Assembly (NCBI RefSeq): GCF_008705135.1
Contig: NZ_CP023694.1
Location: 3,887,001-3,951,000, forward strand
Direction of reading: 5' to 3'
Origin: Streptomyces coeruleorubidus
Lineage (GTDB): Bacteria; Actinomycetota; Actinomycetes; Streptomycetales; Streptomycetaceae
Length of the DNA: 64,000 nt
Within the stretch, counting starts at the first letter, position 1, and the number at the start of each line of letters is the position of its first letter. The notes beneath the pieces are model-generated. The model saw only the letters and a list, made by a program, of their open reading frames with translations, ran no database searches and was not told where the DNA came from. Positions 1-8,041 of the stretch are shown one piece after another. Position numbers and translations under genes: made by a program.

Positions 1-259
1 GCCGGGTGGTGCTCATCAGCGCTTCACCTCACCGATTCACCAGTTCACGATTCAAAAAATTCACTGCACAGTCAGTCACGCGGTGCGCGGCACGACGGTT
101 TCGCGGCGCCCTTGCCGCCCTGATGGACGACCGTTTCAGGATGTCTCCTGCCCGACGGGACCGGCGGAACACCCCCGTATTCGACACGAAGGGCGTGACA
201 GGCGTAGGGCATCGGTCACAGGGGGATGGCCGAGGCTCGGCGCGCCGACACACCGCCGG
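1..259. other. Left edge without a recognised gene
   Basis: I see no convincing gene here. Short open frames exist on both strands but none has a ribosome site or a recognisable product. In S. coelicolor an anti-sigma factor gene (prsI) is, from memory, associated with arsI and sigI; it is not visible inside this window and may lie just to the left. Confidence 0.5.
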
Positions 260-637
260 TCAGCCCGACTCGTCGGCCAAGGCCGCCTCAAGCGTGTCAT
301 GGACGCTGAAGACCGCATCCGCACCCGTGATCTCGAACACGCGTGCCACCACCGGCTGCATCCCGGCGAGTGTCACGCCACCACCGGCGGCCTCTGCCTT
401 CAGTCGCGCCCCCAGGAGCACGTTGAGTCCCGTGGAGTCGCAGAACTCCAGGCGCGCGCAGTCGATGACCAGACGCTTGAATCCCTTGGCGAGGCAGTCG
501 TCGAGTGGCTCACGCAACAGATCGGCGGTGTGGTGATCCAACTCACCCGCCGGGGTCACGACGGCACTAGAGCCCTCTTCCCGCACCTCCACCAGAAGCC
601 GGCCAGACTGTGCGCTGCCGACTGTCCCGCGGTCCAT
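260..637 (-). CDS. arsI: STAS-domain anti-anti-sigma factor, ArsI-like
   Basis: A 125-residue single-domain protein of the SpoIIAA/RsbV STAS family, the usual length. The segment FCDSTGLNVLL near residues 65-75 holds the conserved Asp-Ser-Thr where a partner kinase would phosphorylate the serine. In this family the unphosphorylated form binds an anti-sigma kinase and frees the sigma factor. It is divergent from the SigB-type sigma gene at 888, so it probably belongs to the SigI osmotic-stress switch. The start has GGGAGAGAGAG upstream. The family is certain; assignment to ArsI rests on the neighbour. Confidence 0.88.
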   Translation of the reverse strand: MDRGTVGSAQSGRLLVEVREEGSSAVVTPAGELDHHTADLLREPLDDCLAKGFKRLVIDCARLEFCDSTGLNVLLGARLKAEAAGGGVTLAGMQPVVARVFEITGADAVFSVHDTLEAALADESG

Positions 638-887
638 GCCGTCTCTCTCTCCCGACGTCGTGACTGCTGCTGACGCCCACGAACACTACGCCTTCCCTCC
701 ACGCTTCGACACCCGAACAACCACGCACAAACGGACATATGCCCACAAAACGCACTTGCGGTGGGCTCGGGAAAGCGGGTAGGCCTAGTAAGGACACGTA
801 ACCGACACGGCCGGCTTTGGAGGCGCCGCACACCGCAGTGCACGTACTGGCTCCGGCAGCCATATGCCGAGAACGATGGAGGACATC
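638..887. promoter_or_regulatory. Divergent arsI/sigI promoter region
   Basis: About 250 bp between divergent arsI and sigI. A GGGTAG at 776-781 resembles the -10 element of SigB-class promoters (GGGTAC/T), which would fit autoregulation. I cannot point to a clear matching -35, so this is tentative. Confidence 0.35.
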
Positions 888-1802
888 ATGTCACCCCGGC
901 TCGACGCATCGCGTACCCAGGAAGCGACGTCGACACCCCCTCCGGAACATCTGGATCCCATCGAGCAGGTTGAGACGCTCGTCACACCGGACGACCTTCT
1001 CGCCGGACTTCCGGACATCCCCCCGTACGAGGAAGTCGGCGCGGTCGACGCACGGGCCCTGTCCAAGACCCTCTTCGAGCGCCTCGAATCGCTGGAGGAA
1101 GGCACCCACGAGTACTCGTACGTCCGCAACACGCTCGTCGAACTGAACCTCGCACTGGTCAAGTTCGCCGCCTCCCGGTTCCGCTCCCGCAGCGAGCCGA
1201 TGGAGGACATCATCCAGGTCGGCACCATCGGCCTGATCAAGGCGATCGACCGCTTCGAGCTGTCTCGGGGTGTCGAGTTCCCCACTTTCGCGATGCCGAC
1301 CATCGTCGGCGAGATCAAGCGCTTCTTCCGCGACACCTCGTGGTCCGTGCGCGTTCCGCGGCGGCTCCAGGAGCTGCGGCTCGACCTGGCCAAGGCCGGT
1401 GACGAGCTGGCCCAGAAGCTGGACCGCGCCCCGACGGTGACCGAGCTGGCCGAGCGCCTCGGCATCTCCAACGACGAGGTCGTCGAGGGCATGGCCGCGT
1501 CGAACGCCTACACCGCCTCCTCGCTGGACGCCCAGCCGGAGGAGGACGACTCCGAGGGCGCCCTCGCGGACCGCATCGGCTACGAGGACCACGGGCTCGA
1601 AGGCATCGAGTACGTCGAGTCGTTGAAGCCGCTGATCGCCGAACTTCCCCCGCGTGACCGGAAGATCCTGTCGCTGCGCTTCGTCGCGGGCATGACCCAG
1701 TCGGAGATCGGCGAGGAACTGGGCATCTCCCAGATGCACGTGTCGCGTCTGCTGTCCCGGACGCTGGTACGGCTGCGCAAGGGGCTGACTGTCGAGGAGT
1801 GA
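888..1802 (+). CDS. sigI: SigB/SigF-family RNA polymerase sigma factor, SigI-like
   Basis: A 304-residue alternative sigma factor of the group 3 SigB/SigF class. Region 2 reads MEDIIQVGTIGLIKAIDRFE, region 3 follows from about residue 145, and the region 4 helix-turn-helix (GMTQSEIGEELGISQMHVSR) lies near the C-terminus. There are three in-frame ATG codons (864, 876, 888). GGAGG at 878-882, five bases before 888, selects the third. An acidic, poorly conserved N-terminal tail of about 60 residues precedes region 2. Its partner is the divergent STAS protein at 260-637. In S. coelicolor SigI is reported to respond to osmotic stress; that role is carried over from memory. Confidence 0.9.
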   Translation: MSPRLDASRTQEATSTPPPEHLDPIEQVETLVTPDDLLAGLPDIPPYEEVGAVDARALSKTLFERLESLEEGTHEYSYVRNTLVELNLALVKFAASRFRSRSEPMEDIIQVGTIGLIKAIDRFELSRGVEFPTFAMPTIVGEIKRFFRDTSWSVRVPRRLQELRLDLAKAGDELAQKLDRAPTVTELAERLGISNDEVVEGMAASNAYTASSLDAQPEEDDSEGALADRIGYEDHGLEGIEYVESLKPLIAELPPRDRKILSLRFVAGMTQSEIGEELGISQMHVSRLLSRTLVRLRKGLTVEE

Positions 1803-1904
1803 TCCTCACCTGACGAGATCCTCACCGGACGACGCTGTACCGGGTGAACGCTTCCTTCGGGGGCGGACCGAACGGTCCGCCCCCAGGCGCGTGCCGTCGG
1901 CGGT

Positions 1905-2228
1905 CTACCAGGGGTTCAGGATCAGCGCGGCCGTCGGGACGAGCGGAGCCGCCAGGCTCAGCAGCCAGTACGTGCGCGGAGCGAGGGCCGTCCGGTGGCG
2001 CAGCGGCATGTTGGCGAGCCACCAGATCAGTCCGTACAGCGTGACCACGGGGACGACGATCACGAGCCAGAGGGCCATGCCGTCGTTCTCCGTCGGTTCC
2101 CGCACGGTCCAGCCGAGTTCGGCGAGCGGCCAGTTCACCACGAGGTACCACAGCAGCCAGAACGGCACCACGCCCGGGATCCCGAGCAGCACGTTCACCA
2201 GGAGTGGCGCCGACCAGTGCTTTGCCAT
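1905..2228 (-). CDS. Small integral membrane protein, unknown function
   Basis: A 107-residue protein with three hydrophobic stretches: PLLVNVLLGIPGVVPFWLLW, then ALWLVIVVPVVTLYGLIWWL, then a C-terminal helix. I recognise no domain. The frame stays open upstream, but GGAGGGTGGGG directly before the ATG at 2228 selects this start. It lies downstream of, and convergent with, sigI, and starts just beyond the end of hutI. No function can be proposed. Confidence 0.75.
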   Translation of the reverse strand: MAKHWSAPLLVNVLLGIPGVVPFWLLWYLVVNWPLAELGWTVREPTENDGMALWLVIVVPVVTLYGLIWWLANMPLRHRTALAPRTYWLLSLAAPLVPTAALILNPW

Positions 2229-2295
2229 CCGTCCCCACCCTCCTGCCGTGCCGGTCGTCCGCCGACGCGACACCGCATTGTCCCGGAGCCGGTGG

Positions 2296-3510
2296 TCACA
2301 CCACACGCTCTCCGCGGCGCCACACCCCGCTGACCAACGGGACGCCCGGCCGGTAGGCCAGGTGGACGTGGCTCGGGGCGTCGAGAAGCGTCAGGTCGGC
2401 GTACGCGCCCGGGGTGACGCGGCCGATGTCGTTGCGCCGGAGGGCCGCGGCGCCGCCCGCCGTGGCCGACCAGACGGCCTCGTCCGGGGTCATGCCCATG
2501 TCCCGTACGGCGAGCGCGATGCAGAACGGGACGGACGAGGTGAAGGACGAGCCCGGGTTGCAGTCGGTGGAGAGGGCCACGGTGACGCCCGCGTCGAGGA
2601 GACGGCGGGCATCCGGCCACTCGGCGCGGGTGGAGAACTCGGCGCCGGGGAGGAGGGTGGCGACCGTGCGGCTGTTCGCCAGGGCGTCGACGTCCTCGTC
2701 CGTCAGGTGGGTGCAGTGGTCGGCGCTGGCCGCGTCGAGTTCGACCGCCAGCCGCACGCCGGGGCCGTAGGAGAGCTGGTTGGCGTGGATCCGGGGGTGC
2801 AGGCCGCGTGCCTTGCCGGCGGTGAGGATCGCGCGGGCCTGGTCGCCGTCGAAGGCACCCTTCTCGCAGAAGACGTCGATCCAGCGGGCGTGCGGGGCGC
2901 AGGCGTCGAGCATCTCGCCGGTGACGACGGCGACGTAGGCGGCCGGGTCCTCGGCGAACTCGGGGGCGACGATGTGGGCGCCGAGGTAGGTGACCTCGTC
3001 GGTGTGGCGGGCGGCGACGCGCAGGGCACGGGACTCGTCGTGGGTCGTGAGGCCGTAGCCGGACTTCGTCTCGAAGGTGGTCGTGCCCTGGCGGAGGGCC
3101 TCGGCGAGGTAACGGGTGACGTTGGCTTCCAGTTCCTCGTCCGTGGCGGCGCGGGTGGCCGCGACGGTCGTGCGGATGCCGCCCGCGCTGTACGGCCGCC
3201 CCGACATCCGGGCGTTGAACTCCTGCGTCCGGTCGCCCGCGAAGACGAGGTGGGAGTGGGAGTCGACGAAGCCGGGGAGGACCGCCCGGCCGCCGGCGTC
3301 GACCCGATTGTCAGTGGCGGGTGCTTTGCTTTGATCACCGGTCCACGCGATGCGGTCGCCTTCGATGACGACGGCCGCGTCCTGGACCAGTCCGAGGGGG
3401 GTTCCGTCACCTAGGGAGGGGTCGTTGGTGACCAAGGCTGCGATGTTGGTGATGAGCGTGCTCGCGGTGCTCGCGGAGTGGGCGGGGCTGACGGTCGTCG
3501 CGTTGCTCAT
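2296..3510 (-). CDS. hutI: Imidazolonepropionase
   Basis: This 404-residue amidohydrolase-superfamily enzyme opens the ring of 4-imidazolone-5-propionate to N-formimino-L-glutamate, the third step of histidine degradation. The metal-binding HxH is seen in GFVDSHSHLVFAGDR. Further ligands and active-site residues lie in IHANQLS, ADHCTHL and STDCNPGSS, and the length is normal for HutI. The ATG at 3510 is preceded by AAGGA. It is the last gene of the hut operon, 71 bp after hutF. Cytosolic. Confidence 0.95.
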   Translation of the reverse strand: MSNATTVSPAHSASTASTLITNIAALVTNDPSLGDGTPLGLVQDAAVVIEGDRIAWTGDQSKAPATDNRVDAGGRAVLPGFVDSHSHLVFAGDRTQEFNARMSGRPYSAGGIRTTVAATRAATDEELEANVTRYLAEALRQGTTTFETKSGYGLTTHDESRALRVAARHTDEVTYLGAHIVAPEFAEDPAAYVAVVTGEMLDACAPHARWIDVFCEKGAFDGDQARAILTAGKARGLHPRIHANQLSYGPGVRLAVELDAASADHCTHLTDEDVDALANSRTVATLLPGAEFSTRAEWPDARRLLDAGVTVALSTDCNPGSSFTSSVPFCIALAVRDMGMTPDEAVWSATAGGAAALRRNDIGRVTPGAYADLTLLDAPSHVHLAYRPGVPLVSGVWRRGERVV

Positions 3511-3581
3511 GGCGTCCTTGGTGGCCTGGTCGGCGGTGGGGTCGGGTTCGGGGGCCGACCGCTCGGAGGGGCGGCCCGGGG

Positions 3582-4928
3582 TCATCCGCGCAGGGCTGCG
3601 ACGGCGTCGGCGAGGGCTCGTGGCGCATCCGGTACGAGCGAGTGCTCCCCGTCCCGTACGACGTGCCGGCCTCCCACGACCGTATGCGACACGTCTGCTG
3701 CCGACGCGGCGAATACGGCCGTCTCGGCCCCGAGCCGCGGAAGCGGCCCTGCCGTCCTGACCGAGTCGAGCGCGATCGTCGTGAAGTCGGCGAGCGCGCC
3801 GGGCTCCAGGGCGCCCGCGTCCTCCCAGCCGAGTGCCGAGTGCCCGTCCGCAGAGGCGGCCCGCAGGAGGGCCGCCGCCGTCCAGTGGCCTCGGGTACGG
3901 GTGCGCAGGCGCTCGTTCAGCTCCATGGCGCGTGCCTCTTCGAGCAGGTCGATCACGGCGTGGCTGTCGGAGCCGAGGGAGAGCGGCGAGCCCGCCTGTT
4001 GCAGGGCGACGGCGGGCCCGATGCCGTCGGCGAGGTCCCGCTCGGTGGTGGGGCACATGCAGGTGCCGGTGCCGGAGCCGCCCAGCAGGGCGATGTCCTC
4101 GTCGGTGAGGTGCGTGTTGTGGACGCCGGTGGTGCGCGGGCCGAGTACCCCGTGGTCGGCGAGCAGCCGGGTCGGGGTGCGGCCGTGGGTCTCCCGGCAG
4201 GCGTCGTTCTCGGCCGTCTGTTCCGACAGGTGCACATGGAGCGGGGCCCGCCGTTCCTCCGCCCACCGCGCGACGGTCGCCAGCTCGTCGGCGGGCACGG
4301 CCCGCACGGAGTGGATCGCCGCCCCGATCCGCGCGTGATCTTGTTCCTTGAGAACTGAACAGCGTTCGGCCCAGGCCTCCGCCGTGCCGTCGGAGAAGCG
4401 GAGCTGAGGGGTGGTGGGCGGCTGGCCGAAGCCGGAGGAGAGATAGGCGGTGTCGAGGAGGGTGATGCGGATACCGGCCTCGGCGGCGGCCGCGATCAGG
4501 GCCTCGCCCATGGCGTTGGGGTCGGCGTAGCGGGTGCCGCCGGGGGCGTGGTGGACGTAGTGGAACTCGCCGACCGCCGTGATGCCGGCCAGGGCCATCT
4601 CGGCGTACACGGCGCGGGCGAGGGCGTGGTAGGTGTCCGGGGTGAGCCGGGCGGCCGTGGCGTACATGACCTCGCGCCAGGTCCAGAAGGTGCCGGAGCC
4701 GACCTGGACGGTGCCGCGCAGGGCGCGGTGGAAGGCGTGGCTGTGGGCGTTGGCGAGGCCGGGGAGGGTGAGGCCGCGCAGGATCTCGGCGCCGGGGGGC
4801 GGGGTGGGCGTGCCGGGGCGGAGGGCGGCGATGCGGCCGTCCCGCACGTCGAGGGTCACGCCCGGCTCGACGTACGTGCCGAGCCAGGCGTGCTCCAGCC
4901 AGTACGTGCGCGTGGCTGCTGTGGTCAC
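3582..4928 (-). CDS. hutF: Formimidoylglutamate deiminase
   Basis: A 448-residue amidohydrolase that deiminates N-formimino-L-glutamate to N-formyl-L-glutamate and ammonia. It has ANAHSHAFHRALRG (metal-binding HxH), HVHLSEQ, and SLGSDSHAVIDLLEEAR, all typical of HutF. The GTG start overlaps the stop of the upstream M20 gene by four bases (GTGA), so translation is probably coupled. Its presence means the pathway goes by the two-step deiminase route rather than by a HutG formiminohydrolase. That requires a deformylase, which the upstream gene may supply. Confidence 0.92.
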   Translation of the reverse strand: MTTAATRTYWLEHAWLGTYVEPGVTLDVRDGRIAALRPGTPTPPPGAEILRGLTLPGLANAHSHAFHRALRGTVQVGSGTFWTWREVMYATAARLTPDTYHALARAVYAEMALAGITAVGEFHYVHHAPGGTRYADPNAMGEALIAAAAEAGIRITLLDTAYLSSGFGQPPTTPQLRFSDGTAEAWAERCSVLKEQDHARIGAAIHSVRAVPADELATVARWAEERRAPLHVHLSEQTAENDACRETHGRTPTRLLADHGVLGPRTTGVHNTHLTDEDIALLGGSGTGTCMCPTTERDLADGIGPAVALQQAGSPLSLGSDSHAVIDLLEEARAMELNERLRTRTRGHWTAAALLRAASADGHSALGWEDAGALEPGALADFTTIALDSVRTAGPLPRLGAETAVFAASAADVSHTVVGGRHVVRDGEHSLVPDAPRALADAVAALRG

Positions 4929-6199
4929 CTGCACGCCAGTCCTTCCAGTACGTCGGCGAGCGCGAGTACCCCGGCCACGCAGTCGTCCTCGGTGGCGGAC
5001 TCGGCCGGCGAGTGGGAGACCCCGGTGGGGTTGCGTACGAACAGCATGGCGGTCGGGATGCTCCCGGACAGGATCCCGGCGTCGTGTCCGGCGCCGGTGC
5101 CGAGGACGGGGACGGTGAGGTCGGCGTCCCTGCCGAGGATGCGGGCGAGTTCGTCGCGCAGGGCGTGGTCGAACTCGACCACGGGGGTGAACGACTCGCG
5201 CACGACGGCGAGATCGACGCCGTGGGCGGCGGCGTACTCCCCGGCAGCCTTCTCGACGCCGGCGACCACGGCGTCCAGGCTGTCCTGGTCGGCGGCGCGC
5301 GAGTCGAGCCAGCCGCGCACGAGGGAGGGGATGGCGTTGACGCCGTTCGGCTCGACGGCGATCTTGCCGAAGGTGGCGACGGCACCGGCGAGTTCGGCCT
5401 CGCGGCGGGCGGCGAGGACGGTCTCGGCGTAGGACAGCATGGGGTCGCGCCGGTCGGTGAGCCGGGTGGTGCCGGCGTGGTTGGCCTCGCCCCGGAAGTC
5501 GAACCGCCACCGGCCGTGCGGCCAGATCGCGCTGGCGATGCCGACCCGGTCGCCGGACAGGTCGAGGGCCCGGCCCTGCTCGACGTGCAGTTCGACGAAG
5601 GCGCCGATGCGGGCGAGCCGCTCGGGGTCGGCCCCGATGGCGTCGGGGTCGTATCCGGCGGCCTCCATGGCGCGCGGCAGGGTCACGCCCTCGCCGTCGG
5701 TGAGCCGGTGGGCCTGTTCGCGGGTGAGCTGCCCGGCGGTGAGCCGGGACCCGACACAGGCGAGCCCGAACCGGGCGCCCTCCTCGTCCCCGAAGTTCAC
5801 GATGCCGAGGGGCCGGGTGAACCGCGCGCCCCGGCCGCGCAGTTCGTCCAGTGCGGCGAAGGCGGACACGACCCCGAGGGGGCCGTCGAAGGCCCCGCCG
5901 TCCGGCACGGAGTCGAGATGCGACCCGGTGACGACGGCGTCCCCGACGGCGGGGTCACCCAGCCAGGCCCACTGGTTCCCGTTCCGGTCGGCCTCGTAGC
6001 GCAGTCCACGGGCAGCGGCCTGCTCCTCGAACCAGGCCCGGCAGTCACCGTCGACACCGCTCCAGGCGAAGCGGCGGTAGCCGTGGGAGGCGGGGTGCCG
6101 GCCGATGGGCAGCAGGTCGCGCCACATCTGGTGGAAGGAGGCGCCGACAGGCCGGCGGCCTCCCGCCCCCACCGAACCGGTGCCGCTGGCTTCGGTCAC
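4925..6199 (-). CDS. M20-family zinc amidohydrolase in the hut operon (allantoate/N-carbamoyl-amidohydrolase type)
   Basis: A 424-residue metallohydrolase of the AllC/N-carbamoyl-amino-acid hydrolase group. Zinc and catalytic residues are visible in GSHLDSVPDGGAFDGPLGV, NFGDEEGARFG, FVELHVEQG, the dimerisation segment GEANHAGTTRLTDRRDP, and GTGAGHDAG. It overlaps hutU upstream and hutF downstream by four bases each, so it is made with them. Families of this type cut carbamoyl or formyl-like groups from amino acids. Its position after HutF suggests it removes the formyl group of N-formylglutamate (inference). Allantoate as substrate is the usual automatic label but nothing around it supports that. 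Confidence 0.85.
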   Translation of the reverse strand: MTEASGTGSVGAGGRRPVGASFHQMWRDLLPIGRHPASHGYRRFAWSGVDGDCRAWFEEQAAARGLRYEADRNGNQWAWLGDPAVGDAVVTGSHLDSVPDGGAFDGPLGVVSAFAALDELRGRGARFTRPLGIVNFGDEEGARFGLACVGSRLTAGQLTREQAHRLTDGEGVTLPRAMEAAGYDPDAIGADPERLARIGAFVELHVEQGRALDLSGDRVGIASAIWPHGRWRFDFRGEANHAGTTRLTDRRDPMLSYAETVLAARREAELAGAVATFGKIAVEPNGVNAIPSLVRGWLDSRAADQDSLDAVVAGVEKAAGEYAAAHGVDLAVVRESFTPVVEFDHALRDELARILGRDADLTVPVLGTGAGHDAGILSGSIPTAMLFVRNPTGVSHSPAESATEDDCVAGVLALADVLEGLACR

Positions 6200-7914
6200 G
6201 CCTCGTCACCCTCACGCATCGGGACACGGACGCCCTTCTCCTGAGCCACCGACTCCGCGATGTCGTACCCGGCGTCGACATGCCGGATGACTCCCATGCC
6301 GGGGTCGTTCGTCAGCACCCGCCGGATCTTCTCGCCGGCCAGCCTCGTACCGTCGGCCACCGTCACCTGCCCCGCGTGGATCGACCGCCCCATACCGACA
6401 CCGCCGCCGTGGTGAAGGGACACCCAGGACGCTCCGGACGCCACGTTCACCATCGCGTTCAGCAGCGGCCAGTCGGCGATCGCGTCGGACCCGTCGAGCA
6501 TGGCCTCGGTCTCCCGGTAGGGGGACGCGACGGATCCGCAGTCGAGGTGGTCGCGGCCGATGACGACCGGCGCGGCCAGCTCCCCGCTCGCGACCATGTC
6601 GTTGAACCGCTCACCGGCCTTGTCCCGCTCGCCGTAGCCGAGCCAGCAGATGCGGGCGGGCAGGCCCTGGAAGTGGACCCGCTCCCCGGCCATGCGGATC
6701 CAGCGGGCCAGGGACTCGTTCTCCGGGAAGAGGTCGAGGATCGCCTTGTCGGTCTTCGCGATGTCGGAGGCCTCGCCGGACAGGGCGGCCCAGCGGAATG
6801 GGCCCTTGCCTTCGCAGAACAGCGGGCGGATGTAGGCGGGGACGAAGCCGGGGAAGGCGAAGGCCCGGTCGTATCCGGCGAGTTGCGCCTCGCCTCGGAT
6901 GGAGTTGCCGTAGTCGAAGACCTCCGCGCCGGCGTCCATGAAGCCGACCATGGCCTCGACGTGCCGGGCCATCGACTCGCGGGCCCGGGTGGTGAAGCCG
7001 GCCGGGTCCTTGGCGGCGGCGTCGGCCATGTCCTCGAAGTCGGTGCCGAGGGGCAGGTAGGCCAGCGGGTCGTGGGCGGAGGTCTGGTCGGTGACGATGT
7101 CGATCGGGGCGCCCATGGCGAGCAGCTGCGGCACCAGTTCGGCGGCGTTGCCGAGAACGCCGATGGACAGCGGGCGGCGGGCGTCCCGGGCCTCCACGGC
7201 GAGCCGCAGCGCGTGGTCCAGGGAGTCGGCCTTGACGTCCAGGTACCGGTGCTCGATGCGCCGCTCGATGGCCCGCGGATCGCAGTCGATGCAGATCGCC
7301 ACGCCGTCGTTCATCGTCACGGCGAGCGGCTGGGCGCCGCCCATCCCGCCGAGACCGGCGGTCAGCGTGATCGTCCCGGCGAGGCTGCCGCCGAACTTCT
7401 TCGCGGCGACGGCGGAGAAGGTCTCGTAGGTGCCCTGGAGGATGCCCTGGGTGCCGATGTAGATCCAGGAGCCGGCCGTCATCTGCCCGTACATGGTCAG
7501 GCCGAGGGCCTCCAGGCGGCGGAACTCCTCCCAGTTCGCCCAGTCGCCGACGAGGTTGGAGTTGGCGATGAGGACGCGCGGGGCCCACTCGTGGGTCTGC
7601 ATGACGCCGACGGGCCGGCCGGACTGGACCAGCATGGTCTCGTCCTGCTTCAGCCCCCGCAGCGTCCGCACCATCGCGTCGAAGGAGCGCCAGTCGCGGG
7701 CCGCCTTGCCGGTGCCGCCGTAGACGACGAGCTTGTCGGGGTGCTCGGCGACCTCCGGGTCGAGGTTGTTCTGGAGCATGCGCAGGGCGGCTTCCTGCTG
7801 CCATCCCAGGGCGCTTCGTTCCGTACCGCGCGGTGCTCGGACGGGGCCAGAGGGCGGCCCGTAGGGCCTCGTTTGAGGGTGGTGGAGGGAGACGGGCGGG
7901 CGGGGTCCTGACAT
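6196..7914 (-). CDS. hutU: Urocanate hydratase
   Basis: A 572-residue urocanase that converts urocanate to imidazolonepropionate using tightly bound NAD+. Conserved segments include YGGTGKAARDW, QTHEWAPRVLIANSNLVGDW, the Gly-rich TAGLGGMGGAQPLA (NAD binding) and GRDHLDCGSVASPYRET with the conserved Cys. It is slightly longer than usual because of a Pro-rich N-terminal tail of about 25 residues. CAGGAGG sits before the ATG at 7914. It is the first gene of a four-gene operon with coupled downstream genes. Histidine ammonia-lyase (hutH) is not in the window. Confidence 0.97.
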   Translation of the reverse strand: MSGPRPPVSLHHPQTRPYGPPSGPVRAPRGTERSALGWQQEAALRMLQNNLDPEVAEHPDKLVVYGGTGKAARDWRSFDAMVRTLRGLKQDETMLVQSGRPVGVMQTHEWAPRVLIANSNLVGDWANWEEFRRLEALGLTMYGQMTAGSWIYIGTQGILQGTYETFSAVAAKKFGGSLAGTITLTAGLGGMGGAQPLAVTMNDGVAICIDCDPRAIERRIEHRYLDVKADSLDHALRLAVEARDARRPLSIGVLGNAAELVPQLLAMGAPIDIVTDQTSAHDPLAYLPLGTDFEDMADAAAKDPAGFTTRARESMARHVEAMVGFMDAGAEVFDYGNSIRGEAQLAGYDRAFAFPGFVPAYIRPLFCEGKGPFRWAALSGEASDIAKTDKAILDLFPENESLARWIRMAGERVHFQGLPARICWLGYGERDKAGERFNDMVASGELAAPVVIGRDHLDCGSVASPYRETEAMLDGSDAIADWPLLNAMVNVASGASWVSLHHGGGVGMGRSIHAGQVTVADGTRLAGEKIRRVLTNDPGMGVIRHVDAGYDIAESVAQEKGVRVPMREGDEA

Positions 7915-7956
7915 GGTCTGCCTCCTGAGGGGCGCTCCCAGCGGATGTTGCTACTT

Positions 7957-7983
7957 CTATTCACATCCTGGCCTCATGAATAG
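7957..7983. promoter_or_regulatory. Inverted repeat between hutU and the divergent PLP decarboxylase
   Basis: CTATTCA at 7957-7963 and its exact complement TGAATAG at 7977-7983, with 13 bases between. The half-site centres are 20 bp apart, about two helical turns, as for a dimeric repressor. It sits in the divergent control region, 43 bp before the hutU start, and is a good candidate operator for histidine control. Confidence 0.6.
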
Positions 7984-8041
7984 AGCTAGTCAATACGTCG
8001 GGGCGTCGGCGCGGCGGTGCCGTGGATGTTTGGCTGGATGG

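Noticed and set aside
864..887. Upstream ATG codons as sigI start
   Set aside because: GGAGG at 878-882 overlaps the second ATG and is correctly spaced only for the ATG at 888.
2296..5385. A single 1029-codon minus-strand frame covering hutI and beyond
   Set aside because: Only the last 404 codons are hutI; upstream codons are an out-of-frame reading of hutF and the M20 gene.
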